Notes: a model not told the origin generated them from the letters alone. Positions 41,966 to 50,792 are shown, counted from the first letter of the stretch. The stretch: 64,000 nt of DNA from Bradyrhizobium zhanjiangense (GCF_004114935.1 NZ_CP022221.1:1385001-1449000), one strand, 5' to 3'. Translations and numbers: made by a program.

Positions 41966-42577
41966 TTGTCAGAACCTTCCCCGAAAGACCCGGCGTCTGC
42001 CGAGGACGCGGACTCCGAGCCGCGGCCGGGGCGTGCGCGCAAGCCGATCGGCTGGTCGACCATCATCATCGCGGCCCTGGTGGCGGTGAGCGCGGGTCTG
42101 GTCTGGCGGCGTGACGGCACCGATGGTGTTCTCGACATTCTCACCCACGACCTCTCGCTGTTCGGCGGTATCCTGCCGCGCGTGCTCGCCGGTTGCCTGC
42201 TTGGTGCGTTCATCTCGGAAATCCTGCCGCACGAAAAAGTCTCGCGCTCGCTCGGGCCGAAATCCGGCCTGATGGGGCTTCTGATCGGCACCGCCTTCGG
42301 CGCGATCCTGCCCGGCGGTCCCTTCACCGCCTATCCGGTGGCGAGCGCGCTGCTCGCGGTCGGTGCCGATTTCGGCGCCACCATCGCCATGGTCGTGAGC
42401 TGGACCCTGATCGGCTACGGCCGGGCGGTGGCCTGGGAAATCCCGATCATGGGCACCGATTTCACGCTGTGGCGGATCGTGATCTCGCTGCCGCTGCCGG
42501 TGCTCGCCGGCGCGCTCGGCCGCTCCGTCTATGTCCGGCTCTATCCGAAGCCGATCCCGAAGGGCGACGAGACGTGA
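41966..42577 (+). CDS. UPF0718-type permease, first half
   Basis: A 203-residue membrane protein with about four to five transmembrane segments and the family motif GTAFGAILPGGPFTAYPVASALL (landmark ILPGGPFTAYP). Together with the next gene it makes up the two repeats of the YraQ/DUF318 permease fold. The only usable in-frame start is TTG at 41966; no ATG or GTG follows the upstream stop at 41927. The transported substrate is unknown, although some relatives are tied to metal or arsenic handling. It overlaps the second half by 4 nt. Confidence 0.7.
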   Translation: MSEPSPKDPASAEDADSEPRPGRARKPIGWSTIIIAALVAVSAGLVWRRDGTDGVLDILTHDLSLFGGILPRVLAGCLLGAFISEILPHEKVSRSLGPKSGLMGLLIGTAFGAILPGGPFTAYPVASALLAVGADFGATIAMVVSWTLIGYGRAVAWEIPIMGTDFTLWRIVISLPLPVLAGALGRSVYVRLYPKPIPKGDET

Positions 42578-43074
42578 GCGCCGCGCTCCTGATCGACATC
42601 CTGTTGTGGGGCTCGGTGTTCGGCGTCGGCCTGATCGCCTTCCGCCGCAGCCCTGCCGTGTTCAAGGCTTCTCTGCGCGAAGGCTCGATGGACTTCATCA
42701 ACATCGTGCCGCGGATCGCGCTGGGGGTGATCGGCTCCGGCTACATCGCCGCCATCATCCCGCAAGAGGTGATCACCGGCTGGCTCGGGCCGGACAGCGG
42801 CTGGCTTGGGGTCGCGTCTGCCGTGGTCGCCGGCGCCGCCACGCCGGGCGGGCCTGTGATCGGCTTCTCTATCGGCACGGTGGCGCTGAAGTCCGGCGGC
42901 GGGGTGCCTCAGGTGGTTGCCTATGTCGTCGCCTGGGCCCTGTTCGCGTTCCAGCGGGTGATCCTGTGGGAGATCCCGTTCATGCCGGCCCGTTTCGTCT
43001 GGTTCCGCTGCGCGGTGTCGGTGCCGTTCCCGTTCGTAGCGGCCGCCATCGCCATGCTGATCGACCGGCCCTGA
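42574..43074 (+). CDS. UPF0718-type permease, second half
   Basis: A 166-residue membrane protein, GTG start overlapping the previous TGA (GTGA). It has about four to five transmembrane segments and the mirrored family motif VVAGAATPGGPVIGFSIGTVAL (landmark AATPGGPVIGF). The two halves presumably assemble as one transporter. A zinc-uptake operon begins 43 bp downstream, but the Zur-type box lies after this gene, so the permease is probably not part of that regulon. Confidence 0.75.
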   Translation: MSAALLIDILLWGSVFGVGLIAFRRSPAVFKASLREGSMDFINIVPRIALGVIGSGYIAAIIPQEVITGWLGPDSGWLGVASAVVAGAATPGGPVIGFSIGTVALKSGGGVPQVVAYVVAWALFAFQRVILWEIPFMPARFVWFRCAVSVPFPFVAAAIAMLIDRP

Positions 43075-43096
43075 GCCCGGCGTGGACAGGCGCAAT

Positions 43097-43109
43097 GTTA
43101 TAATATAAC
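43097..43109. promoter_or_regulatory. Zur-type operator overlapping a -10 element
   Basis: GTTATA-A-TATAAC is a perfect 6-1-6 palindrome like alphaproteobacterial Zur boxes, and TATAAT (43099-43104) lies within it. Zinc-loaded Zur would block the promoter of the zinc operon. The first ORF starts only 8 nt after the box. Confidence 0.75.
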
Positions 43110-43117
43110 GTCTCGGG

Positions 43118-43342
43118 ATGGTTCCTGCCGCGTCTCACGCCCATCATCACGACCATTCCCACGACCACGCCCATTCGCACGGGCACGACCACACTCATGC
43201 CCATGTCCATGACGCGGCTTCGCCGCATCCGGCCCAGGCGGCGCCGTGGTCGATCCTGCGCATGACCATGGCGGGGCGCCTCGCGGCCGCGCTCGCTGTC
43301 TGCGCCGTGCTCTGGGGCATGGTCTTCCTGGCGATGAGGTGA
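43118..43342 (+). CDS. histidine-rich single-span membrane peptide
   Basis: A 74-residue protein. Residues 7-33 are mostly His and Asp in HxH repeats (HAHHHDHSHDHAHSHGHDH), and one transmembrane helix follows (AGRLAAALAVCAVLWGMVFLAM). A metal buffer or donor for the ZnuABC importer at the membrane is plausible. The start lies 8 nt after the Zur box without a clear ribosome site, so translation may be leaderless. It ends 2 nt before the znuC start. Confidence 0.7.
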   Translation: MVPAASHAHHHDHSHDHAHSHGHDHTHAHVHDAASPHPAQAAPWSILRMTMAGRLAAALAVCAVLWGMVFLAMR

Positions 43343-43344
43343 CC

Positions 43345-44100
43345 ATGGCACAGCTAGCCTTCCATAACGTCACGCTCGGCTATGACCGGCATCCGGCCGT
43401 GCATCATCTCAATGGCGAGGTCGCACCCGGTGCACTGGTCGCCGTGATTGGCCCGAACGGCGCCGGCAAATCGACGTTGCTGCGCGGCATCGTCGGCATC
43501 CTCAAGCCGCTCGACGGCAGCATACATCTCGGAGGCCGCGACAGCAGGGACATCGCCTACCTGCCGCAAAGCGCGGAGATCGACCGCAGCTTTCCGATCT
43601 CGGTGTTCGATTTCGTCGGCACCGGGCTGTGGCGCGGGACCGGCCTGTTCGGCGGCATAGGCAAGGCTGCGCGGCAAAAAATCCTGCGCGCGATCGCCGC
43701 CGTTGGTCTCAACGGGTTCGAGAACCGCCCGATCGGCACGCTCTCCGGCGGCCAGATGCAGCGCGTGCTGTTCGCGCGGGTGCTGCTCCAGGACGCGACC
43801 TTGATCGTGCTCGACGAGCCCTTCAACGCCATCGACAGCAAGACCACGGCCGATCTGCTCGCGCTGGTGAAGGAGTGGCACACCGAGGGCCGCACCGTGC
43901 TGGCCGCGTTGCATGACATGGAGATGGTGCGCATCCATTTCAGCGAGACGCTGGTGCTGGCGCGCGGCCCCGTGGCGTGGGGACCGACGGCCGAGGTGCT
44001 GACGCCGGAGAATTTGATGGTCGCGATGCGGATGTGCGAGGCCTTCGACGACAGTGCGGCGGCCTGCGCGGCCGACTACGGGCGTTCGCAGGCGGCGTGA
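43345..44100 (+). CDS. znuC: zinc ABC transporter ATP-binding protein
   Basis: A 251-residue ATPase with Walker A GPNGAGKST, signature LSGGQMQR, Walker B LIVLDEPFNAID and the switch His in LHDMEM. It powers uptake of Zn2+ (Mn2+ in some relatives) with the permease and binding protein that follow. Zinc specificity is inferred from the Zur-type box, the His-rich peptide and the CobW protein. AGGTGA precedes the ATG. Confidence 0.9.
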   Translation: MAQLAFHNVTLGYDRHPAVHHLNGEVAPGALVAVIGPNGAGKSTLLRGIVGILKPLDGSIHLGGRDSRDIAYLPQSAEIDRSFPISVFDFVGTGLWRGTGLFGGIGKAARQKILRAIAAVGLNGFENRPIGTLSGGQMQRVLFARVLLQDATLIVLDEPFNAIDSKTTADLLALVKEWHTEGRTVLAALHDMEMVRIHFSETLVLARGPVAWGPTAEVLTPENLMVAMRMCEAFDDSAAACAADYGRSQAA

Positions 44101-44106
44101 TCGCAA

Positions 44107-44976
44107 ATGGCCTATGATGCGCTGATCGGTCCGTTCACCGAATTCGAGTTCATGCGGCGGGCACTCGCCGCCGTGATCGCGCTGTCGCTGGCGGGCGCGC
44201 CGATCGGCGTGTTCCTGATGCTGCGGCGGATGAGTCTCGTCGGCGATGCCATGGCGCATGCGATCCTGCCGGGCGCCGCCATCGGCTTCCTGCTCTCCGG
44301 GCTCAACCTGTTCGCGATGACCGCCGGCGGCCTGATCGCCGGCTTTGCGGTCGCGATCCTCGCCGGTGTGGTCGCACGCTCGACCGGGCTGAAGGAGGAC
44401 GCTTCGCTGGCCACCTTCTATCTGGCCTCGCTCGCGCTCGGCGTCACCATCGTTTCGATCAAGGGCACCAATATCGATCTGTTGCATGTGCTGTTCGGCA
44501 ACATCCTCGCGATGGACGACCAGACGCTGCTGGTGGTGGCCTTCAACGCCACGGTGACGCTGCTCGTGCTCGCCGTGATCTACCGCCCGCTGGTGGTCGA
44601 GAGCGTCGATCCCTTGTTCCTGCGCACGGTGAGCCGCGCCGGGGGGCCTGCGCATCTCGCTTTCCTCGCGCTCGTCGTGATCAACCTCGTCAACGGCTTT
44701 CAGGCACTCGGCACGCTGCTTGCGGTCGGCCTCATGATCCTGCCGGCCGGCATTGCGCGGTTCTGGTCGCGCGATCTCACCGCCATGATCTGCATCGCGG
44801 TCGTCGCTGCCGCCGTCTCGGGCTATGCCGGCCTCGTGCTGTCGTTCCAGACCCGCGTGCCGTCGGGCCCTGCGATCATTCTCGTGGCGACGGCGCTCTA
44901 CGTGGCTTCCGTCCTGTTCGGCCGCGTCGGCGGTATCGTCCGGCAATTGTTTCCCGGCCGGCATCTGGAAGCGTGA
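44107..44976 (+). CDS. znuB: zinc ABC transporter permease
   Basis: A 289-residue ABC-3 family permease with about eight transmembrane segments (FMRRALAAVIALSLAGAPIGVFLMLRRMSLVGDAMAHAILPG; landmark RRMSLVGDAMAHAILPG, the typical metal-permease motif). It starts 6 nt after znuC, and its TGA overlaps the GTG that precedes the znuA ATG. It forms the transmembrane channel of the zinc importer. Confidence 0.9.
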   Translation: MAYDALIGPFTEFEFMRRALAAVIALSLAGAPIGVFLMLRRMSLVGDAMAHAILPGAAIGFLLSGLNLFAMTAGGLIAGFAVAILAGVVARSTGLKEDASLATFYLASLALGVTIVSIKGTNIDLLHVLFGNILAMDDQTLLVVAFNATVTLLVLAVIYRPLVVESVDPLFLRTVSRAGGPAHLAFLALVVINLVNGFQALGTLLAVGLMILPAGIARFWSRDLTAMICIAVVAAAVSGYAGLVLSFQTRVPSGPAIILVATALYVASVLFGRVGGIVRQLFPGRHLEA

Positions 44977-44978
44977 CG

Positions 44979-45842
44979 ATGCGGCTCATCCTGCTTTGTG
45001 CGCTGTTGCTGATCGCCCCGCCACTGCACGCCACAGAGCGGCTCAACGTGGTCGCGAGCTTCTCGATCCTCGCCGATTTCGTCCGCAATGTCGGTGGTAG
45101 CAGGATCAATCTGACCACGCTGGTCGGCGCCGACAGCGATGTCCACGTCTACACGCCTGCACCGAGCGATGCGAAGCGAATCGCGGATGCAAATCTCGTC
45201 ATCGTCAACGGGCTCGGCCTCGAGGGGTGGCTGCCGCGGCTCGTGCAGTCCTCGGGCAGCAAGGCGACGGTCGTGACTGCGAGCACCGGTATCACGCCCC
45301 TGAAATTGGGTTCGGCCGCCGATCCCCACGCCTGGCAGTCCATCCCCAACGCCAAGGTCTATGTCACCGACATCGCCAATGCACTCGCCGCGGCCGCCCC
45401 GGATGACGCGGAGTTCTTCCGCGCCCAGGCCAAAGCCTATTTGGAAAAGCTCGAAACCCTGGACCGCGAGGTCCGCGAGGCCGTGGCCAAGATCCCACTG
45501 GAGCGGCGCAAGGTGATCTCCACCCACGACGCCTTCGGCTATTTTTCCGCCGAATACGGTATCCAGTTCATCGCCCCCTTGGGTGTCTCCACGGAGACCG
45601 AACCCAGCGCGCGCGACATCGCCGCGATCATCGGCCAGATCAAGGCCCAGAAAATCCCGGCCGTGTTCCTGGAAAATATCAGCGACGACCGGCTGATCCG
45701 GCGGATCGCGGCCGAGACCGGGGCAAAGGTCGGCGGGACCTTGATTTCCGACGGTTTGACCGGCGAAAAGGGGCCTGCACCCACTTACATTGACATGGTC
45801 AGGCACAATATAAAGGCCCTGACCAGCGCGCTTGACCACTAG
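44979..45842 (+). CDS. znuA: zinc ABC transporter substrate-binding protein
   Basis: A 287-residue cluster A-I metal-binding protein. A signal peptide (MRLILLCALLLIAPPLHA) is followed by the metal-ligand regions DVHVYTPAPSD, ADPHAWQSIPNAKVY, STHDAFGYFSAEYG and a C-terminal ISDGL aspartate. The usual long His-rich loop of E. coli ZnuA is absent; the His-rich peptide encoded at the operon start may replace it (inference). A GTG two codons earlier is an alternative start. Confidence 0.88.
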   Translation: MRLILLCALLLIAPPLHATERLNVVASFSILADFVRNVGGSRINLTTLVGADSDVHVYTPAPSDAKRIADANLVIVNGLGLEGWLPRLVQSSGSKATVVTASTGITPLKLGSAADPHAWQSIPNAKVYVTDIANALAAAAPDDAEFFRAQAKAYLEKLETLDREVREAVAKIPLERRKVISTHDAFGYFSAEYGIQFIAPLGVSTETEPSARDIAAIIGQIKAQKIPAVFLENISDDRLIRRIAAETGAKVGGTLISDGLTGEKGPAPTYIDMVRHNIKALTSALDH

Positions 45843-45897
45843 GGCAGGGGCCACCCCGCCTCGCGTCGCGCGAAAAGCCTTAAAGTCCGGAGTTGTT

Positions 45898-46947
45898 ATG
45901 TCTGAAGCGACTGCCCCAAAAATTCCCGTGACCGTACTGACCGGCTATCTCGGCGCCGGCAAGACCACGCTTTTGAACCGCATCCTGTCGGAGAACCACG
46001 GCAAGAAATACGCCGTCATCGTCAACGAATTCGGCGAAATCGGCATCGACAACGACCTCATCATCGGCGCCGATGAGGAAGTGTTCGAGATGAACAACGG
46101 CTGCATCTGCTGCACCGTGCGCGGCGACCTCGTGCGCATCATGGACGGCTTGATGAAGCGCAAGGGCAAGTTCGACGCCATCATCGTCGAGACCACCGGC
46201 CTTGCCGATCCGGCGCCGGTCGCCCAGACCTTCTTCGTCGACGAGGACGTGCAGAAGAACGCGCGGCTCGATGCGGTTGTAACTGTGGCGGACGCAAAGT
46301 GGTTGTCCGACCGGCTCAAGGACGCGCCCGAGGCCAAGAACCAGATCGCCTTTGCCGACGTGATCGTGCTGAACAAGACCGACCTTGTCAACAAGGGCGA
46401 GCTCGCCGAGGTCGAGGCCCGCATCCGCGGCATCAACCCCTATGCGAAGCTGCATCGCACCGAGCGCTGCTCGGTGGCGCTGGCCGACGTGCTCGATCGC
46501 GGCGCGTTCGACCTCGACCGCATCCTCGACATCGAGCCTGATTTCCTTGAGGCCGACGATCATGACCACGACCATGATCATCATCACCATGGCCACGACC
46601 ATCACAACCACCATGATCACGGCCATGGCCTGAAGCACTATCACGACGAGGACATGCAATCGCTAGCGCTCAAGACCGACAAGCCGCTCGATCCCAACGT
46701 GTTCATGCCCTGGCTCCAGAACCTGGTGCAGATCGAGGGCGGCAAGATCCTGCGCTCCAAGGGCATCCTCGCCTTCCACGACGATGACGACCGCTACGTC
46801 TTCCAGGGCGTCCACATGATGCTGGAGGGCGACCACCAGCGGAAGTGGAAGGAGGGCGAGCCGCGCGAGAGCCGCCTCATCTTCATCGGCCGCGAACTGC
46901 CGGAAGAAGCCATCCGCAAGGGTTTTGAGAGCTGCATCGTCTCGTGA
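45898..46947 (+). CDS. CobW/COG0523 family GTPase, zinc-metallochaperone type
   Basis: A 349-residue GTPase. Walker A is GYLGAGKTT (residues 16-24), the metal-binding GCICC is at 68-72, and NKTD gives guanine specificity. A His-rich loop (about residues 222-250, DHDHDHDHHHHGHDHHNHH) and a C-terminal CobW_C domain follow. COG0523 members controlled by Zur deliver zinc to client enzymes under limitation. The operon position supports that over cobalamin synthesis. GGAG precedes the ATG. The stop overlaps the next start (GTGATGA). Confidence 0.9.
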   Translation: MSEATAPKIPVTVLTGYLGAGKTTLLNRILSENHGKKYAVIVNEFGEIGIDNDLIIGADEEVFEMNNGCICCTVRGDLVRIMDGLMKRKGKFDAIIVETTGLADPAPVAQTFFVDEDVQKNARLDAVVTVADAKWLSDRLKDAPEAKNQIAFADVIVLNKTDLVNKGELAEVEARIRGINPYAKLHRTERCSVALADVLDRGAFDLDRILDIEPDFLEADDHDHDHDHHHHGHDHHNHHDHGHGLKHYHDEDMQSLALKTDKPLDPNVFMPWLQNLVQIEGGKILRSKGILAFHDDDDRYVFQGVHMMLEGDHQRKWKEGEPRESRLIFIGRELPEEAIRKGFESCIVS

Positions 46948-47966
46948 TGAAAGAGTTTACGCCGGCTCCCGACTCCGCCTCGATCGTCTCCGTCACCGAC
47001 CGCGTCAAGCCGGTCGCGCTCGGCATGGCCGTGACCTCAGTGCATTTCCTCGCCGATCGGGCCGCCTTCGTCGGCGGCGAGGAGAATGTCGCGTTGGTCG
47101 ATGCCAAGGGCGAGATCAGCAAGGTCGCCGTGCACAGCGGCGGCATCCTCTCGACCGCCTCCGACGGCAAGCGCCTCGTCATGGGCGGCGACGACGGCAA
47201 GGTCGTGTCGCTCGACGCCAAGGGCGAGGTGACCCTGCTCGCCACCGATCCGAAGCGGCGCTGGATCGACGCGGTGGCGCTGCATCCAGATGGCGCCTTC
47301 GCCTGGTCGGCCGGCAAGACGGCGACCGTCAAGAGCGGCAAGACCGAGGAGAAGTCGATCGAGGTGCCCTCGACCGTCGGTGGGCTTGCCTTCGCACCAA
47401 AAGGCCTCCGGCTCGCGATCGCGCATTACAACGGCGCGACGCTGTGGTTTCCCAACATGGCTGCCACAGCCGAATTCCTGCCCTGGGCCGGCTCGCATCT
47501 CGGCGTCACTTTCAGCCCGGACAACAAGTTCCTGGTCACTGCGATGCACGAGGCGGCGCTGCATGGCTGGCGGCTCGCCGACAACAGGCACATGCGCATG
47601 ACCGGTTATCCCGGCCGCGTCCGCTCGATGTCCTGGAGCGCCGGCGGCAAGGCGCTGGCGACCTCGGGCGCCGACACCGTGATCCTGTGGCCGTTCGCCG
47701 GCAAGGACGGTCCGATGGGCAAGGAGCCCGCGATGCTCGCGCCGCTGCAAGCGCGCGTCGCGGTGGTGGCCTGCCACCCCAAGAACGACATCCTCGCCGC
47801 CGGCTACAGCGACGGCACCGTGCTGATGGTGCGGCTGGAGGACGGCGCGGAGATCCTGGTCCGCCGCAACGGCACCCCGCCGGTCGCCGGACTCGCCTGG
47901 AACGCCAAGGGCACGCTGCTGGCGTTCGCGGATGAAAATGGGGACGGCGGCCTGCTGGAGCTTTAA
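46947..47966 (+). CDS. WD40-repeat protein of the zinc operon
   Basis: A 339-residue beta-propeller of about seven degenerate WD repeats (for example LATSGADTVILWPF, VAVVACHPKNDILAAGYSDGTVLMVRL and VAGLAWNAKGTLLAFADENGDGG). It has no signal peptide and no catalytic domain, so it is a cytosolic scaffold. It is translationally coupled to the CobW GTPase gene, and similar WD40 genes accompany CobW-type genes in other alphaproteobacteria as I recall. A partner or client-recognition subunit for the GTPase is a reasonable guess. Confidence 0.85.
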   Translation: MKEFTPAPDSASIVSVTDRVKPVALGMAVTSVHFLADRAAFVGGEENVALVDAKGEISKVAVHSGGILSTASDGKRLVMGGDDGKVVSLDAKGEVTLLATDPKRRWIDAVALHPDGAFAWSAGKTATVKSGKTEEKSIEVPSTVGGLAFAPKGLRLAIAHYNGATLWFPNMAATAEFLPWAGSHLGVTFSPDNKFLVTAMHEAALHGWRLADNRHMRMTGYPGRVRSMSWSAGGKALATSGADTVILWPFAGKDGPMGKEPAMLAPLQARVAVVACHPKNDILAAGYSDGTVLMVRLEDGAEILVRRNGTPPVAGLAWNAKGTLLAFADENGDGGLLEL

Positions 47967-47996
47967 TCTGTCATGGTTCCCGCCGTATAGGGGGCC

Positions 47997-48713
47997 ATGC
48001 GGTTTCTGACGACCTTCCAGCTTGCCGATTTTGCGGACACGCTGATCAGCCTATTGACGGCCTTCGTGCTGGGGACGCTGATCGGCGCCGAGCGACAGTA
48101 CCGCCAGCGCACGGCGGGCCTGCGTACCAATGTGCTGGTCGCGGTCGGCGCCGCCGCCTTTGTCGATCTCGCCATGCATCTGACCGGCGCCGACGGCGCG
48201 GTGCGGGTGATCTCCTATGTCGTCTCCGGCATCGGCTTCCTCGGCGCCGGTGTCATCATGAAGCAGGGCATGGACGTGCGCGGGCTCAATACGGCCGCGA
48301 CGCTATGGGCCTCGGCCGCGGTCGGCTCCTGTGCCGGCGCCGACATGGTCGCGCAGGCGGCGGCGCTGACCGTGTTCGTCATTGCCGGCAACACGCTGCT
48401 GCGCCCGCTGGTCAATGCCATCAACCGCATTCCGCTGAATGAGCGTGCACTGGAGGCGACCTACTATTTCAAGCTGGCGGTCGCGGCCGACGCTCTGCCT
48501 GACATGCGCGACCGCCTCGTCGAGAGGTTGGAAGCCGCGAAATATTCGGTCGCTGATATCGATGTGGCCGAGATCGGCGACGACATCCTGGAGATCGTCG
48601 CAAAGCTGGTTGCGACCGCGGTCGATCCGAACGAGCTGAACGCGGTGGCGACGGATCTCCAGCATCTTCCAGGCGTGCGCCACGCCACCTGGGAAGTCAG
48701 CACCACGGATTGA
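47997..48713 (+). CDS. mgtC: MgtC/SapB family protein
   Basis: A 238-residue membrane protein. The N-terminal MgtC domain has about five transmembrane segments (LLTAFVLGTLIGAERQYRQRTAGLRTNVLVAVGAA; landmark IGAERQYRQRTAGLRTN; then SGIGFLGAGVIM), and a C-terminal ACT-like cytosolic domain follows. MgtC proteins help growth at low Mg2+ and modulate the F-ATPase or K+ homeostasis in some bacteria. AGGGGG precedes the ATG. It is 30 bp after the zinc operon and could be read through from it. Confidence 0.9.
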   Translation: MRFLTTFQLADFADTLISLLTAFVLGTLIGAERQYRQRTAGLRTNVLVAVGAAAFVDLAMHLTGADGAVRVISYVVSGIGFLGAGVIMKQGMDVRGLNTAATLWASAAVGSCAGADMVAQAAALTVFVIAGNTLLRPLVNAINRIPLNERALEATYYFKLAVAADALPDMRDRLVERLEAAKYSVADIDVAEIGDDILEIVAKLVATAVDPNELNAVATDLQHLPGVRHATWEVSTTD

Positions 48714-48814
48714 GCGCGGCGTTCTGGCGCGCCGGCGTGCGGTTCCCACCTTGCCAGGCTCGGAACCCGCGCGCGGCCATTTCGTTGATTCCGCGGACAA
48801 ATGCGGTGATCGAC

Positions 48815-49144
48815 ATGACAGGCTATGACAAGCGCAGACTGAGACTCGACCTGATAATCGCCTCTTCGCTGTTCGCAGCGGGCGTCGTGGTATCGGGCCT
48901 GTCGCTGGCGCAGATTCGCGCCGAGAGCCGGATGCAGATGGCGCAGGCAACGCCACCGCTCCAGGGCACCCCGTCCGACGATCAGAGCAAGACGCCCGCG
49001 GAGTCCAAGCCCGGCGGTGATCGCCCGACTACGCCGGCCCCCGAGCCCGCACGGCCCGATTCCCAGACGCAGGGCGCGGCGACCAAGCCCACGCTGCCGC
49101 CCGCTCCAGCCGAGAAGGTCGCGCCGCCGATTGAGAAGAAGTAG
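48815..49144 (+). CDS. small membrane-anchored proline-rich hypothetical protein
   Basis: A 109-residue protein with an N-terminal signal anchor (LDLIIASSLFAAGVVVSGLSLAQI) and a low-complexity, Pro/Ala/Lys-rich remainder ending PAPAEKVAPPIEKK. No family was recognised. The ribosome site is weak, and a longer in-frame version overlaps the end of mgtC, so the start is uncertain. Such tails are common in periplasmic linker proteins. Confidence 0.5.
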   Translation: MTGYDKRRLRLDLIIASSLFAAGVVVSGLSLAQIRAESRMQMAQATPPLQGTPSDDQSKTPAESKPGGDRPTTPAPEPARPDSQTQGAATKPTLPPAPAEKVAPPIEKK

Positions 49145-49175
49145 CTGTGCGGCCGTGCTGATCGTCACATACTCG

Positions 49176-49280
49176 GTGTCATCCCCCGCGAAGGCGGGGG
49201 ATCCAGTATTCCAGAGAAGGAGCGTGGATACGGAGAGGCCGCGGCGTACTGGATGCCCCGGCCAAGCCGGGGCATGACAG
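49176..49280. repeat. intergenic palindromic repeat (GTGTCATCCCCCGCGAAGGCG type)
   Basis: A composite inverted repeat: GTCATCCCCCGCGAAGGCGG at the left and GCCCCGGCCAAGCCGGGGCATGAC at the right enclose ATCCAGTATTCC / GTACTGGAT. It is located between two convergent genes. Confidence 0.8.
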
Positions 49281-49301
49281 TGTACTCAGGGCGAACCGCC
49301 C

Positions 49302-50744
49302 TCACCGCACCAGAATATTCCGGAACTGCCAGGGATCGCTCGTATCGATATCTTCCGGGAACAGTCCCGGGCGATCCGTCAGCGGCGTCCAGTCGGTGTA
49401 CAAACCCTTCACCGGGCCGAGATAGGGCAGCTGGATTTCCAAGAGACGATCGAAATCCATCTCGTCGGCTTCGACGATGCCTTCGTTCGGGTTCTCCAGC
49501 GCCCACACCATGCCGCCGAGCACGGCGGAGGTCACTTGCAGGCCGGTGGCGTTCTGGTAGGGCGCGAGCTTGCGGGTCTCTTCGATGGAGAGCTGCGAGC
49601 CGTACCAGTAGGCATTGTTGTCGTGGCCGAACAGCAGCACGCCGAGCTCGTCGATGCCATCGACGATTTCGTTCTCATCGAGGATGTGGTGCTTGTCCTG
49701 CATCTTCGCCGCGCGGCCGAACATTTCATGCAGCGACAGCACAGCATCGTCGGCCGGGTGATAGGCATAATGGCAGGTCGGCCGGTAGATCGCCGTGCCC
49801 GATGCGTCACGCACCGTGAAGTAATCGGCAATCGAGATCGACTCGTTGTGGGTAACGAGGAAACCATATTGCGCGCCGCGGGTCGGGCACCAGGTGCGCA
49901 CGCGCGTGTTGGCGCCGGGCTGCATCAGATAGATGGCGGCGCCGCAGCCGGCTTCGTGGGTCCGCGCATTCTCGGGCATCCACTTTTCATGGGTGCCCCA
50001 ACCGAGTTCTGAGGGCTGCACGCCTTCCGACAGGAAGCCTTCCACCGACCAGGTGTTGACGAAGACGTCGGGCTCCTTCGGCTTCTTGGAGCGCTGGGTG
50101 TCGCGTTCGGCGATGTGGATGCCCTTGACGCCGGCCTGCCGCATCAGGTCCGCCCATTCGGCTTTGGTCTTCGGCTTGGGGGCATTGAGCTTCAGATCAG
50201 CGGCGACGTTGAGCAGCGCCTGCTTGACGAAAAAGGAGACCATGCCGGGATTGGCGCCACAGCAGGAGACGGCCGTCGTCGAGCCCTTAGGCCGCGCCTT
50301 CTTGGCGGCCAGCGTCACTTCGCGAAGAGCGTAGTTGGAGCGCGCTTCCGGGCCCTTCGAAGCGTCGAAATAGAAGCCGAGCCAGGGCTCGTTGACCGTG
50401 TCGATGTAGAGCGCGCCAAGTTCGTTGCAGAGCTCCATGATGTCGGTGGAGCCGGTATCGACCGAGAGATTGACGCAAAAGCCCTGGCCGCCGCCTTCGG
50501 TGAGCAGCGGGGTCAGCAAGTCCCGATAATTGTCCTTGGTCACGCCCTTCTGGATGAAGCGGACATTGTGCTTCTCGCAATGCGCCTTGCGGCCCTCATC
50601 CTTGGGATCGATCACGGTGACGCGCGACTTGTCGTAATCGAGATGCCGCTCGATCAGCGGCAACGTGCCTTTGCCGATGGAGCCGAAGCCGACCATGACG
50701 ATGGGACCGGTGATCTTCGCGTAGATCTGCGAGGCGGGACTCAT
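49302..50744 (-). CDS. hss: homospermidine synthase
   Basis: A 480-residue NAD-dependent enzyme that joins two putrescine molecules (or putrescine and spermidine) to sym-homospermidine, the main long polyamine of rhizobia. The Rossmann motif VMVGFGSIGKGTLPLIERH is at the N-terminus (landmark GFGSIGKG). The saccharopine-dehydrogenase-like catalytic part includes NEPWLGFYFD and CCGANPGMVSFF. The start at MSPASQ has GGAGA upstream. It lies downstream of the ornithine decarboxylase gene on the same strand, giving ornithine to putrescine to homospermidine in one module. Confidence 0.93.
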   Translation of the reverse strand: MSPASQIYAKITGPIVMVGFGSIGKGTLPLIERHLDYDKSRVTVIDPKDEGRKAHCEKHNVRFIQKGVTKDNYRDLLTPLLTEGGGQGFCVNLSVDTGSTDIMELCNELGALYIDTVNEPWLGFYFDASKGPEARSNYALREVTLAAKKARPKGSTTAVSCCGANPGMVSFFVKQALLNVAADLKLNAPKPKTKAEWADLMRQAGVKGIHIAERDTQRSKKPKEPDVFVNTWSVEGFLSEGVQPSELGWGTHEKWMPENARTHEAGCGAAIYLMQPGANTRVRTWCPTRGAQYGFLVTHNESISIADYFTVRDASGTAIYRPTCHYAYHPADDAVLSLHEMFGRAAKMQDKHHILDENEIVDGIDELGVLLFGHDNNAYWYGSQLSIEETRKLAPYQNATGLQVTSAVLGGMVWALENPNEGIVEADEMDFDRLLEIQLPYLGPVKGLYTDWTPLTDRPGLFPEDIDTSDPWQFRNILVR

Positions 50745-50792
50745 GGGATGGTTTCTCCGGAACGTGCTGGCAGACAATGGGTGAGGGGTGGA

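Noticed and set aside
43354..44964. 536-codon antisense frame across znuC and znuB
   Set aside because: Low-complexity Arg/Asp/His composition typical of a shadow frame; the plus-strand genes are certain.
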